Below are positions 52,387-61,386 of a stretch of 64,000 bases of DNA, piece by piece. The notes under the pieces are model-generated. The model was given only the letters and a program-made list of their open reading frames with translations, had not been told where the DNA came from and searched no databases. The translations under genes were made by a program, and so were the position numbers. Origin of the DNA: Flaviflagellibacter rhizophilus (GTDB lineage Bacteria; Pseudomonadota; Alphaproteobacteria; Rhizobiales; Methylopilaceae); assembly GCF_033898525.1 (NCBI RefSeq), contig NZ_JAXAFJ010000005.1:162552-226551 (forward strand), read 5' to 3'. Position 1 is the stretch's first letter. Every line of letters starts with the position of its first letter.

Positions 52387-54648
52387 ATGCGAGGCGCTTA
52401 CGGCGGCCCGCGCGTGCTCTTGCGCCGGCTGCGCGAGGTGATGGCGGAGCCCGTCACCGCTCAGGAAAAGCTCGACAGGATCGTCATCCTCATCGCGGCC
52501 AATATGGTTGCGGAGGTGTGCTCCAGCTATGTGCTGCGCGTGGACGGGGAGCTTGAGCTCTACGCCACCGAAGGCCTCAATCCCGGCGCCGTCCATCAGA
52601 CGACGCTCGCGCGGGGAGAGGGCCTCGTAGGTCTCGTCGCGCAGCAGGCCGAGCCGCTGAACCTTTCGGATGCGCAGGCGCATCCATCCTATTCCTACAA
52701 GCCGGAAACGGGCGAGGAGATCTACCACTCCTTCCTCGGCGTGCCGATCCTGCGCGCAGGCAACACGCTTGGCGTGCTCGTGGTGCAGAACAAGGCGCAC
52801 CGCACCTATTCCGAGGAGGAGGTGGAGGCGCTTCAGACAACCGCCATGGTGATGGCGGAGATGATCGCCTCCGGCGAATTGTCGGCCATCGCCCGGCCGG
52901 GTGCCGAGCCTGCCGTGCAGCGCCCGCTGCATGCGCAAGGTGTGCCATTGGCGGAGGGCATCGGGCTCGGCTACGCCGTGCTTCACGAGCCGAGGTCGCT
53001 CGCCACCGAGAACCTGATCGCCGAGGACGTGAATGTCGAGGTGCAGCGGCTCGACGACGCCGTTGCCAAGCTGCGTCACTCACTGGATGAGCTGCTGGAG
53101 CAGGGCGATGTCGCGCGGCAGGGCGAGCACCGCGAGGTGCTGGAAGCCTTCCGGATGTTTGCGCATGACCGTGGCTGGGTGCGCCGCATGCGCGAGGCAG
53201 TGCTTCAGGGCCTGACGGCGGAAGCGGCCGTGGAGCGGGTGCAGTCGGACACCCGCGCCCGCATGATGCGGGCGACCGAGCCCTTCATGCGCGAGCGCCT
53301 GCACGATCTGGACGATCTTGCGAACCGCCTGCTGCGCGTGCTGACCGGGCGCGAGCATGGGCCGAACGTTCAGGACATGCCGGAGAACGCGATCCTCGTC
53401 GCCCGCAACATGGCTCCGGCCGCTTTGCTGGACTATGAGCGGGCGCGACTGCGCGGCCTCATCATCGAGGAGGCGGGCCCGACCAGCCACGTCATCATCA
53501 TCGCGCGGGCGCTGGGCATCGCAACCGCCGGGCAGGTTCCCAACATAGCCTCGCTGATCGAGAGCGGCGATCCGGTCATCGTCGATGGCAACACCGGCGA
53601 TGTCCACGTCCGACCGCCCGAGGATGTGCAACTGTCCTATGTGGACAAGGTGCGGCTGCGCGCACGGCGCCAGGCCCTGTTCCAGGAGCACCGGGACGAA
53701 CCGGCAGTGACACGCGACGGCGAGACCGTGAAGCTGATGCTGAATGCCGGCCTCATGGTCGACATGCCATCGCTGGCGGAGACCGGCGCCAACGGCATCG
53801 GCCTGTTCCGCACCGAACTGCAGTTCATGGTGTCGCCGACCCTGCCACGCGCCGGCGAGCAGGAAAGCCTCTACGGCACGGTGCTCGATCTGGCCGACGG
53901 CAAGCCGGTGACCTTCCGCACGCTCGATATCGGCGGCGACAAGGTGCTGCCCTATCTGCGCACGGTGGATGAGGAAAATCCGGCTCTCGGCTGGCGTGCC
54001 ATCCGTTTCGGCCTTGATCGGCCAGGCATTTTGCGTTCCCAGGTGCGGGCTCTGGCGCGCGCATCGGCAGGGCGCGACCTGCGCATGATGTTCCCGATGA
54101 TCGCCACCGTCTCGGAGTTCGACGAAGCCAGAGGTTTGGTCGAGAAGGAGCTGACTCATCTGCGGAAATGGGGACACCAGCTTCCCGAGCGGATGCTCTT
54201 GGGCGCCATGGTGGAAGTGCCGTCCATCCTGTTCGAGCTCGATGAGCTGTTGGAGCGGGTGGATTTCATCTCTGTGGGATCGAACGACCTGATCCAGTTC
54301 ATGTTCGCCGCCGACCGCGGCAATCCTCGCGTGGCCGATCGTTTCGATCCGCTCGGCCCCGCAATGTTGAGGGCGTTCAAGCAGATCATCGACAAAGCTC
54401 AGGCTGCCGGCAAACCCGTGACGGTGTGCGGAGAAATGGCCTCCCGCGCCACCGGAGCCGTTGCCCTGCTTGGCATGGGCTTTCGCTCCCTCTCCGTTGC
54501 CGCATCCTCGGTGGGGCCCCTGAAGGCGATGATCCGCTCGAACACCATTGCCGACATGCAGGACGTGGCCGCGCGCCTCCTCGCAGGCGATCCCGACGGT
54601 TCGGCGCATGAGGATCTTCTGCGCATGGCACAAACGGCGGAATTCTGA
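52387..54648 (+). CDS. ptsP: Phosphoenolpyruvate-protein phosphotransferase EI-Ntr
   Basis: First enzyme of the nitrogen phosphotransferase system, passing phosphate from PEP to NPr. The 753-residue protein has an N-terminal GAF domain (about 20-160), then the EI core with active His in EEAGPTSHVIIIARALGIA. The PEP-binding barrel shows NGIGLFRTELQFM, DFISVGSNDLIQF and CGEMASR with the catalytic Cys. In alphaproteobacteria this system links nitrogen and carbon status to potassium and stress responses. It follows lysC by 73 bases and overlaps prfA by one base (TGATG). Confidence 0.94.
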   Translation: MRGAYGGPRVLLRRLREVMAEPVTAQEKLDRIVILIAANMVAEVCSSYVLRVDGELELYATEGLNPGAVHQTTLARGEGLVGLVAQQAEPLNLSDAQAHPSYSYKPETGEEIYHSFLGVPILRAGNTLGVLVVQNKAHRTYSEEEVEALQTTAMVMAEMIASGELSAIARPGAEPAVQRPLHAQGVPLAEGIGLGYAVLHEPRSLATENLIAEDVNVEVQRLDDAVAKLRHSLDELLEQGDVARQGEHREVLEAFRMFAHDRGWVRRMREAVLQGLTAEAAVERVQSDTRARMMRATEPFMRERLHDLDDLANRLLRVLTGREHGPNVQDMPENAILVARNMAPAALLDYERARLRGLIIEEAGPTSHVIIIARALGIATAGQVPNIASLIESGDPVIVDGNTGDVHVRPPEDVQLSYVDKVRLRARRQALFQEHRDEPAVTRDGETVKLMLNAGLMVDMPSLAETGANGIGLFRTELQFMVSPTLPRAGEQESLYGTVLDLADGKPVTFRTLDIGGDKVLPYLRTVDEENPALGWRAIRFGLDRPGILRSQVRALARASAGRDLRMMFPMIATVSEFDEARGLVEKELTHLRKWGHQLPERMLLGAMVEVPSILFELDELLERVDFISVGSNDLIQFMFAADRGNPRVADRFDPLGPAMLRAFKQIIDKAQAAGKPVTVCGEMASRATGAVALLGMGFRSLSVAASSVGPLKAMIRSNTIADMQDVAARLLAGDPDGSAHEDLLRMAQTAEF

Positions 54649-55727
54649 TGCTGCCGATAGACAAGCTCGACGCCCTGGTGCGTCGCTTCGAGAACATCGA
54701 AGGCGAGATGTCGCATGGCGGCGCCAGCGGCGCCGAACTGATCCAGCTGTCGCGCGAGCGTTCCGAACTTGAGCCGGTGGTCGAGGTGGTCCGCCACTGG
54801 CGTCGGCTGGGGCAGGAACTGGCGGACCTCAGGGCGCTCGTGAACGACCCCGGCGGCGACCCGGACATGCGCGAGATGGCGCGCGCCGAGCAGGATGATC
54901 TTGTCCAGCGCATCGATGAGGTGGAGCAGCAGTTGCGCCTCGAACTGCTGCCGAAGGATGCGGCGGACGAGCGCGGCATCATCATCGAGGTGCGCGCCGG
55001 CACCGGCGGCGACGAGGCGGCTTTGTTCGCGGGCGATCTTTTCCGCATGTACCAGCGCTTTGCCGAAACCCAGGGCTGGAAGGTGGAAGTCATGTCCGCC
55101 AGCGAAGGCACGGCCGGCGGCTACAAGGAAATCATCGGCTCCATCGAGGGCCGCGGCGTCTATGCCCGGCTGAAGTTCGAATCGGGCGTGCATCGCGTGC
55201 AGCGCGTGCCTTCAACCGAGACGCAGGGACGCATCCACACTTCGGCGGCCACGGTGGCCGTGCTGCCGGAGGCGGAAGAGGTGGACGTGGAAATCCGCGA
55301 CGCCGATCTCAGGATCGACGTTTACCGGGCGCAGGGCGCGGGCGGGCAGCACGTCAACAAGACGGAATCTGCGGTGCGCATCACCCACATCCCGACCAAT
55401 ACCGTGGTGGCGGTTCAGGATGAGCGTTCGCAGCACAAGAACAAGGCGCGTGCCATGGCCATGCTGCGGGCTCGCCTGTTCGACCAGCAGCGCGAGGTGC
55501 TGGACTCGGCACGCGCCGCAGACCGCAAGGGGCAGGTGGGTTCCGGCGATCGCTCGGAGCGCATCCGCACCTACAATTTTCCGCAGGGCCGCGTCACCGA
55601 TCATCGGATCGGCCTGACTTTGTACAATCTTCCGCAGGTGATCGAAGGCGGCGCATTGGGCGAGGTGCTCGATGCACTTGTCGCGGAACATCAGGCCCGT
55701 CTTCTGGCCGCTGAAGAAGGCGCATGA
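54648..55727 (+). CDS. prfA: Peptide chain release factor 1
   Basis: Releases completed peptides at UAA and UAG. The 359-residue protein contains the GGQ loop GAGGQHVNKTESAVRITH, and VHRVQRVPSTETQGRIHTSA upstream of it. The ATG shares a base with the ptsP stop, and the stop overlaps prmC (ATGA), which encodes the enzyme that methylates the GGQ glutamine. Confidence 0.96.
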   Translation: MLPIDKLDALVRRFENIEGEMSHGGASGAELIQLSRERSELEPVVEVVRHWRRLGQELADLRALVNDPGGDPDMREMARAEQDDLVQRIDEVEQQLRLELLPKDAADERGIIIEVRAGTGGDEAALFAGDLFRMYQRFAETQGWKVEVMSASEGTAGGYKEIIGSIEGRGVYARLKFESGVHRVQRVPSTETQGRIHTSAATVAVLPEAEEVDVEIRDADLRIDVYRAQGAGGQHVNKTESAVRITHIPTNTVVAVQDERSQHKNKARAMAMLRARLFDQQREVLDSARAADRKGQVGSGDRSERIRTYNFPQGRVTDHRIGLTLYNLPQVIEGGALGEVLDALVAEHQARLLAAEEGA

Positions 55728-56599
55728 CGACCCGCAATGCGATGCTGCGCGCCGCTGCCGCATGGCTTCGTAAAGAGGGATGCGACAGCGCCGAACTGGA
55801 TGCCCGCGTGCTCCTGAAGCACGCGCTTCAACTCAGCGACACCCAATTGGTCACGATGCGCGACGAGCCTGTCGATGTTGAAGGGCGGGAAGCTTTCGAC
55901 GCGATGATAGAACGGCGGATCGCCGGCCAGCCCGTTTCGCGGATCATCGGGCAAAAAGAGTTCTGGGGCCTCGTCTTCCATCTCGATCCCGAGACGCTGG
56001 TTCCGCGTCCCGACACCGAGACGATCGTCGAGGCAGCTGTCGAAGCCTGCCGCACGGCTCCGGGGACCATCCTGGATCTCGGCACCGGCACCGGGTGCAT
56101 CCTCATCGCTCTTCTGACGGAATTCCCGGCGGCGGTCGGCGTGGGCGTGGACATTTCGGACGACGCGCTGGCCTGCGCAGCGAGCAATGCGGATCTCAAT
56201 GGCGTGGCTGGCCGGGCCCGGTTCGTGAAAGGCGACTGGGGATCGGATATCGACGAACTCTTCGACCTCATCGTCAGCAACCCGCCTTACATCCCCCATT
56301 CGGACATAGCGATGCTGGACCGCGAGGTCCGTGTCCATGATCCGATGCGAGCGCTCGATGGCGGCCGTGACGGTCTCGACGCCTATAGCTGCGTGGCCGG
56401 TGACGCTGCGCGGCTGCTGAGCCCGGATGGCGTTCTGGTTGTGGAACTCGGCATCGGGCAGGAAGCCGCCGTCGCCGCCATCATGAAAGATGCCGGGCTG
56501 GAGCCGGACGTTCCGGCGCGGCCCGATCTGTCCGGCATTCCACGGGCGCTTGTTGTACGGCGCGAGAATCCACTTGGAAATCACACGCTGAACGATTAG
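55724..56599 (+). CDS. prmC: Release factor glutamine methyltransferase PrmC
   Basis: Methylates the glutamine of the release-factor GGQ motif. The 291-residue protein has the N-terminal helical domain, ILDLGTGTGCILIALL as the SAM loop, and IVSNPPYIPHSD with the NPPY active site. It is coupled by overlap to prfA, its substrate gene. Confidence 0.95.
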   Translation: MTTRNAMLRAAAAWLRKEGCDSAELDARVLLKHALQLSDTQLVTMRDEPVDVEGREAFDAMIERRIAGQPVSRIIGQKEFWGLVFHLDPETLVPRPDTETIVEAAVEACRTAPGTILDLGTGTGCILIALLTEFPAAVGVGVDISDDALACAASNADLNGVAGRARFVKGDWGSDIDELFDLIVSNPPYIPHSDIAMLDREVRVHDPMRALDGGRDGLDAYSCVAGDAARLLSPDGVLVVELGIGQEAAVAAIMKDAGLEPDVPARPDLSGIPRALVVRRENPLGNHTLND

Positions 56600-56879
56600 G
56601 TATGGATCAATAGAACCGTGTAGCGCGCCGATGACGAGGATGAGATCCACGCCGGCAGCGACGATCAACCGGATTATGACCGGCCGCGGTTCGACACATA
56701 GGTCGCATCATGGATAACAGGGTTTGAGCCCTATTCGCGATGAGCGGCACGGTTCGCGAGGGCCCCGCGAGCCGAGGTTATTCCGGCGAGCCTGCACGGT
56801 CGTCCAAGCTGCCCGGCAGCTGACGGCTTCACGCACCGCCCGGATTGTCGGGGCTTGAGCACAGCAAAGATCGAGAGCG

Positions 56880-57932
56880 ATGAGGCAAGGTCAGCATCAG
56901 CAGCAGAAGCGCATGCGCGGACGTAGCAATCACAGCGGTGGCGGCAACAACAACAACCGCAAAGGCCCCAATCCACTCAGCCGCAGTTACGAGTCGAACG
57001 GCCCCGATGTGAAGATCCGCGGCACGGCCGCCCACATCGCGGACAAATATGTCCAGCTTTATCGTGACGCATTGTCGTCGGGCGACCAGGTTGCCGCAGA
57101 GAGCTATCTGCAGCACGCCGAGCACTACTACCGCATCCTCGCGGCTGCGCAGCCGCAGTTCCAGCAGCACCTCGGCTTTGTCCGGGCGGACGACGAGCCG
57201 CGGGACGAGGAATATGACGAGGAGACGGGCGAGCCGATCGTGCAGCAGCCGGATTCCGGCGAAGCGCGGCCTCAGGCCTTCAACGGTCAGCAGCCTCAGC
57301 AGAACATGAATGGCGGCAATCGCGATAACGCACGGGGTGAGTTCAATACCCGTGAGCGCGAGCCGCGTGAGTTCCGCGAGCCTCGTGAGAACCGCGAGCC
57401 GCGAGAAAATCGTGAGCCCCGGGAGAACCGGGAGCCGCGCGAGAATCGTGAACCGCGTGAAGCCCGCGAGAACCGCGAGCCCCGGGAAAACCGCGAGGTT
57501 CGTGAAAATCGTGAGCCGCGTGAAGCGCGCCCGCCGCGCGAGAATCGGGAAGCCGGGGAAGCGCGGGACGGCAGGGAGCCACGCGAGGCGCGTCCTCCGC
57601 GTGAGCCGCGCAACCGTGATTTCGCCGCTCGCCCGCCACGCGCACCGCGTGAGGCTGAGGGGGATATCGGCCTGCCGGCCTTCATCACGGGCGGCGCTGG
57701 TGCACCAGCGCAGCAATTGCCGCCGGCAGATGAGTTCGTAAGCGAAACGGTCGCTCAGCCGGCCATGGAGGTTGTCGAGCCCGATGCTCTGGTCAACGAC
57801 GCCGATGCCGCGGAGGGTGAGGCACGCTTCGCCGGACGCCGCCGTCGCCGCTATGGCCGCAATGCCCGCGGCACCGGTGGTGAAGGCGAGGGCGCTTCCT
57901 CTCCCGAGCCGGAAGTTGCACCGGGCGAGTAA
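56880..57932 (+). CDS. DUF4167 protein with charged hexapeptide repeats
   Basis: A 350-residue protein. The first 100 residues form the DUF4167 region: basic, Asn/Gln-rich (QHQQQKRMRGRSNHSGGG), then DVKIRGTAAHIADKYVQLYR and AESYLQHAEHYYRILAAA. Residues about 160-246 are a highly charged repeat based on ENREPR. The C-terminus is acidic and then Arg-rich (AGRRRRRYGRNARG). The mix of basic Gly-rich and Arg-rich parts suggests nucleic-acid binding, but no function is established. The 280-base gap before it (56600-56879) holds nothing I can assign. A strong terminator follows. Confidence 0.85.
   Translation: MRQGQHQQQKRMRGRSNHSGGGNNNNRKGPNPLSRSYESNGPDVKIRGTAAHIADKYVQLYRDALSSGDQVAAESYLQHAEHYYRILAAAQPQFQQHLGFVRADDEPRDEEYDEETGEPIVQQPDSGEARPQAFNGQQPQQNMNGGNRDNARGEFNTREREPREFREPRENREPRENREPRENREPRENREPREARENREPRENREVRENREPREARPPRENREAGEARDGREPREARPPREPRNRDFAARPPRAPREAEGDIGLPAFITGGAGAPAQQLPPADEFVSETVAQPAMEVVEPDALVNDADAAEGEARFAGRRRRRYGRNARGTGGEGEGASSPEPEVAPGE
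57357..57617 (+). repeat. In-frame 18-base tandem repeat region
   Basis: The DNA encodes a dozen or so imperfect copies of ENREPR/ENREAR-type hexapeptides. Copies differ by synonymous changes (for example GAGAACCGC, GAAAATCGT and GAGAACCGG for Glu-Asn-Arg), so the protein repeat is kept while the DNA drifts. It lies wholly inside the DUF4167 gene. Confidence 0.85.
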
Positions 57933-57948
57933 TCGCTGCAGATGATGT

Positions 57949-57978
57949 GCGCGGCGCCTCGGCGCCGCGCTTCTTTTT
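57949..57978 (+). terminator. Rho-independent terminator after the DUF4167 gene
   Basis: GCGCGGCGCC (57949-57958) and GGCGCCGCGC (57961-57970) form a ten-base-pair GC stem, followed by TTCTTTTT. It is 17 bases past the stop codon. Confidence 0.9.
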
Positions 57979-57996
57979 GCGCTGAGGGGATCAGCC

Positions 57997-58599
57997 GTGC
58001 GGATGATCAAGCCGTTGGTGCTGGTGCTTGTGCTTGCAGCGGTGCCGCTGCTGTTTGCGGTGCTCGGCTATTCGGCCTTCGCGCACGCAGCCTCCTATGA
58101 GATCCGGCGTTCCGGCCTCTCGCCCGACGACCACAACGCCATCAAGCACGCCTATGCCTCGGCCGAGATCTACTCCGCCATGCGGCCCGTGTTCGGCCAC
58201 GAGGCAGCGGCAGGTGCCACCCTCTGGTTCGGCGAGGCCAATGAGCGCGTCGAGCGCTATGTGAAGCACCAGCCCGACTACTCGCAGGAATCCTACAAGG
58301 ATATGCGCAACAACCTCGCGGGCGTCGCGGCCGCAAACTGGCTCTATGAGCGCGTGGGCTGGACATGGCCCGACACGCGGCTGAGGCTCGTCGGCCTTCT
58401 GGCGCGTGACGGGATCGTTGTGCCGGAGAGCACGGATGCGCGATTGGCCCACATCCCGAACGTCTTCAGCGCAGAACTCGCGATCCGCCTGATGCGGAAC
58501 GATACGCCCGGCCTGACGGAACAGTTCATGGCGGCGTTTGCCTCGCGCGAGGAGCAGTGGACCGCGGCGCTTGAGCTTCCTTCCGGTCGATCGAATTAG
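57997..58599 (+). CDS. Exported or membrane-anchored protein of unknown function
   Basis: A 200-residue protein with an N-terminal hydrophobic segment (LVLVLVLAAVPLLFAVLGYS), then a helical domain with SPDDHNAIKHAYASAEIYSA, GHEAAAGATLWFGEANERVE and YKDMRNNLAGVAAANWLYE. The pattern of His, His-Glu and Asp-x-x-Asn-Asn weakly recalls DUF6973-type proteins, but I would not assign it. GAGGGGA at 57984-57990 favours GTG 57997; ATG 58003 is the alternative. It sits between a terminator and the clpB promoter, so it is probably its own unit. Confidence 0.75.
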   Translation: MRMIKPLVLVLVLAAVPLLFAVLGYSAFAHAASYEIRRSGLSPDDHNAIKHAYASAEIYSAMRPVFGHEAAAGATLWFGEANERVERYVKHQPDYSQESYKDMRNNLAGVAAANWLYERVGWTWPDTRLRLVGLLARDGIVVPESTDARLAHIPNVFSAELAIRLMRNDTPGLTEQFMAAFASREEQWTAALELPSGRSN

Positions 58600-58607
58600 C
58601 GCATCCC

Positions 58608-58636
58608 CCCTTTTGTTGCCGATTGGCAACACTATC
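58608..58636 (+). promoter_or_regulatory. Possible heat-shock-type promoter with internal palindrome, clpB
   Basis: CTTTTG (58610-58615) and ACTATCT (58631-58637 region) loosely resemble the alphaproteobacterial sigma-32 elements CTTG and CYTATnT at a suitable distance. Between them lies a perfect palindrome TGTTGCC-gatt-GGCAACA (58614-58631). It is about 110 bases before the clpB start. The palindrome is plain; the promoter reading is tentative. Confidence 0.35.
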
Positions 58637-58742
58637 TCTGCCCCAGCGGTGCCTCACGAGGGCCGCGCCTCGCTCGGAGGATCGCTCCGCGCGGGAATGG
58701 CAGAAGACGCCGGTCTCTGGAGACGGCGGGAAGGGTTCAGGT

Positions 58743-61358
58743 ATGAACGTCGAGAAATATACGGAGCGGGTGCGCGGCTTCCTGCAGGCGGCGCAAGGGC
58801 TCGCGCTGCGGGAAGGACACCAGCAGTTCCTGCCGGAGCATGTGCTAAAGGTTCTGCTGGATGATCCCGAAGGGCTTGCCGCCGGTCTGATCGACCGGGC
58901 GGGCGGGCGCTCGCGAGAGGCCTTGGTCGAGACCGAGACGGCGCTGACAAAGCTGCCGAAGGTTCAGGGTGGCTCGGGCCAACTCTACATGGCGGCCACG
59001 ACCGCGCGGGTATTCCAGGCGGCCGAAGATGCGGCGCAGAAAGCTGGCGACGCTTTCGTCACGGTCGAGCGCCTGCTGCTCGCACTTGCCGTGGAAAAGG
59101 AAACGGAAGCCGGCAAGGCGCTGGCTCGGGCCGGTGCTACCCCGCAGGCGCTGAACAGCGCCATCGAAGACCTGCGCAAGGGCCGCACGGCCGATTCCGC
59201 CAGCGCCGAGAACGCTTATGACGCGCTGAAGCGCTATGCGCGCGACCTGACCCAGGCGGCTCGCGACGGAAAGGTCGATCCCGTGATCGGCCGCGACGAG
59301 GAGATCCGCCGCACCATCCAGGTCCTGGCACGGCGCACGAAGAACAATCCTGTCCTCATCGGCGAGCCGGGTGTCGGCAAGACCGCCATCGTCGAAGGCT
59401 TGGCCCAGCGCATCGTCAACGGCGATGTGCCGGAGAGCCTGCGCGACAAGAAGCTGCTGGCCCTCGACATGGGCTCCCTTATCGCCGGCGCCAAATATCG
59501 AGGCGAGTTCGAGGAGCGGCTGAAAAGCGTGCTGCAGGAGGTCACCGATGCAGCCGGCGAGATCGTGCTGTTCATCGATGAGATGCACACGCTTGTCGGC
59601 GCGGGAAAAGCGGATGGCGCGATGGACGCCTCCAACCTGTTGAAGCCGGCGCTTGCGCGTGGCGAATTGCACTGCGTCGGTGCCACCACGCTCGACGAGT
59701 ACCGCAAGCATGTGGAGAAAGATGCCGCGCTCGCCCGCCGATTCCAGCCCGTCTTCGTTCAGGAGCCGACCGTGGAGGACACGATCTCCATCCTGCGCGG
59801 CCTGAAGGAGAAGTACGAGCTGCACCATGGCGTCCGCATTGCGGATGCGGCGCTGGTCGCGGCCGCGGCCCTCTCGAACCGCTACATCACCGATCGCTTC
59901 CTGCCGGACAAGGCAATCGATCTCATGGACGAGGCCTCGTCGCGGCTGCGCATGCAGATCGATTCGAAGCCGGAGGCGTTGGACGAACTCGACCGCCGCA
60001 TCATGCAGCTGAAGATCGAGCGAGAGGCCTTGCGCAAGGAGACGGACGCGGCTTCCAGGGACCGGCTGCAGGCGCTTGAATCCGAACTGGCGAACCTTGA
60101 GGAACAGTCGACGTCCCTCACCGGCAAGTGGAAAGGGGAGAAGGACCGTCTCGGCCGCTCGCAGCAGATCAAGACGGAGCTCGACCAGGCCCGGATCGAT
60201 CTGGAGCAGGCTCAGCGCCGGGGTGACCTCGCAAAGGCGGGCGAACTGGCCTACGGCATCATTCCGCGTCTGGAGCGAGAGGTCGCGGAGCTCGACGATG
60301 CCGGCGACGCTCGCTCGACGGTGGAAGAAGTCGTCACGCCCGATCACATTGCCGGCGTCGTCTCCCGCTGGACCGGCGTTCCGGTGGACAAGATGCTCGA
60401 GGGCGAGCGGGCCAAGCTTCTGCGCATGGAAACGGAGATCGGACGCCGCGTCATCGGGCAGGAGGAGGCGGTCCGGTCGGTGTCGACCGCGGTACGCCGG
60501 GCGCGTGCGGGTCTTCAGGATCCAAATCGTCCCATTGGTTCGTTCCTCTTCCTCGGCCCGACCGGTGTCGGCAAGACCGAGCTGACAAAGGCGCTGGCGG
60601 ACTTCCTGTTCGACGACGACACGGCCATGGTCCGGCTCGATATGTCCGAGTTCATGGAGAAGCACTCCGTCGCCCGCCTCATCGGCGCTCCTCCCGGCTA
60701 TGTCGGCTATGAGGAGGGCGGCGTGCTGACGGAGGCCGTCCGGCGCAGGCCCTACCAGGTCGTGCTGTTCGACGAGATCGAGAAAGCCCATCCGGACGTG
60801 TTTAACGTCCTGCTGCAGGTGCTCGACGATGGCCGGCTGACCGACGGGCAGGGGCGCACGGTGGACTTCCGCAACACGCTCATCATCCTCACCTCAAACC
60901 TCGGATCCGAATTCCTCGCGGCTCAGCCGGAGGGGGAGGACGTCGAGGCCGTGCGAGAACCGGTGATGGCCGTGGTGCGCGGTGCGTTCCGTCCGGAGTT
61001 CCTGAACAGGCTGGACGACGTGCTGCTGTTCCACAGGCTGCAACGCTCCCAGATGGCGGCTATCGTCGACATCCAGATGGGCCGGCTACGGAAGCTGCTG
61101 GAGGATCGCAAGATCACGGTTGAGCTTGCGGACTCCGCCCGGGAATGGCTGGCCGAGAAGGGCTACGATCCTGCCTACGGCGCGCGGCCTCTGAAGCGCG
61201 TCATCCAGCGCAACGTGCAGGATGAGCTTGCCGACGCGATTCTCCGGGGGGAGGTCCACGACGGATCGACCATCCGGATCCTCGCAAATGGCGATCGTCT
61301 CGTGCTGGATGACGGGAGCGGGGCGGCGGTCTTCGAACAGCCGGGTACGGTCCATTGA
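58743..61358 (+). CDS. clpB: ATP-dependent chaperone ClpB
   Basis: Hexameric AAA+ disaggregase that works with DnaK to rescue aggregated proteins. The 871-residue protein has the N-domain, first ATPase domain (Walker A GEPGVGKT, Walker B VLFIDE), the coiled-coil middle domain (about 410-525) and second ATPase domain (GPTGVGKT, VVLFDEIEKAHPD). The IGF/LGF-type loop needed to bind ClpP is absent, as expected of ClpB rather than ClpA. Full length. The trHb gene follows after 28 bases. Confidence 0.96.
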   Translation: MNVEKYTERVRGFLQAAQGLALREGHQQFLPEHVLKVLLDDPEGLAAGLIDRAGGRSREALVETETALTKLPKVQGGSGQLYMAATTARVFQAAEDAAQKAGDAFVTVERLLLALAVEKETEAGKALARAGATPQALNSAIEDLRKGRTADSASAENAYDALKRYARDLTQAARDGKVDPVIGRDEEIRRTIQVLARRTKNNPVLIGEPGVGKTAIVEGLAQRIVNGDVPESLRDKKLLALDMGSLIAGAKYRGEFEERLKSVLQEVTDAAGEIVLFIDEMHTLVGAGKADGAMDASNLLKPALARGELHCVGATTLDEYRKHVEKDAALARRFQPVFVQEPTVEDTISILRGLKEKYELHHGVRIADAALVAAAALSNRYITDRFLPDKAIDLMDEASSRLRMQIDSKPEALDELDRRIMQLKIEREALRKETDAASRDRLQALESELANLEEQSTSLTGKWKGEKDRLGRSQQIKTELDQARIDLEQAQRRGDLAKAGELAYGIIPRLEREVAELDDAGDARSTVEEVVTPDHIAGVVSRWTGVPVDKMLEGERAKLLRMETEIGRRVIGQEEAVRSVSTAVRRARAGLQDPNRPIGSFLFLGPTGVGKTELTKALADFLFDDDTAMVRLDMSEFMEKHSVARLIGAPPGYVGYEEGGVLTEAVRRRPYQVVLFDEIEKAHPDVFNVLLQVLDDGRLTDGQGRTVDFRNTLIILTSNLGSEFLAAQPEGEDVEAVREPVMAVVRGAFRPEFLNRLDDVLLFHRLQRSQMAAIVDIQMGRLRKLLEDRKITVELADSAREWLAEKGYDPAYGARPLKRVIQRNVQDELADAILRGEVHDGSTIRILANGDRLVLDDGSGAAVFEQPGTVH

Positions 61359-61386
61359 CCGTACCCCACGAGCCCTGGAGCAGGAC

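Noticed and set aside
56600..56879. Small gene or RNA in the gap between prmC and the DUF4167 gene
   Set aside because: I found no frame with a ribosome binding site, no convincing stem-loop with a T-run and no tRNA fold.
57357..57617. CRISPR-like array
   Set aside because: The repeats are 18 bases, in frame, contiguous and degenerate without unique spacers; they encode a protein repeat.
58608..58637. CIRCE/HrcA operator upstream of clpB
   Set aside because: The palindrome arms (TGTTGCC/GGCAACA) and the four-base spacer do not match the CIRCE arms or its nine-base spacer.
58845..60791. 648-codon minus-strand frame inside clpB
   Set aside because: Antisense shadow of clpB; no ribosome binding site, signal or recognisable motif.
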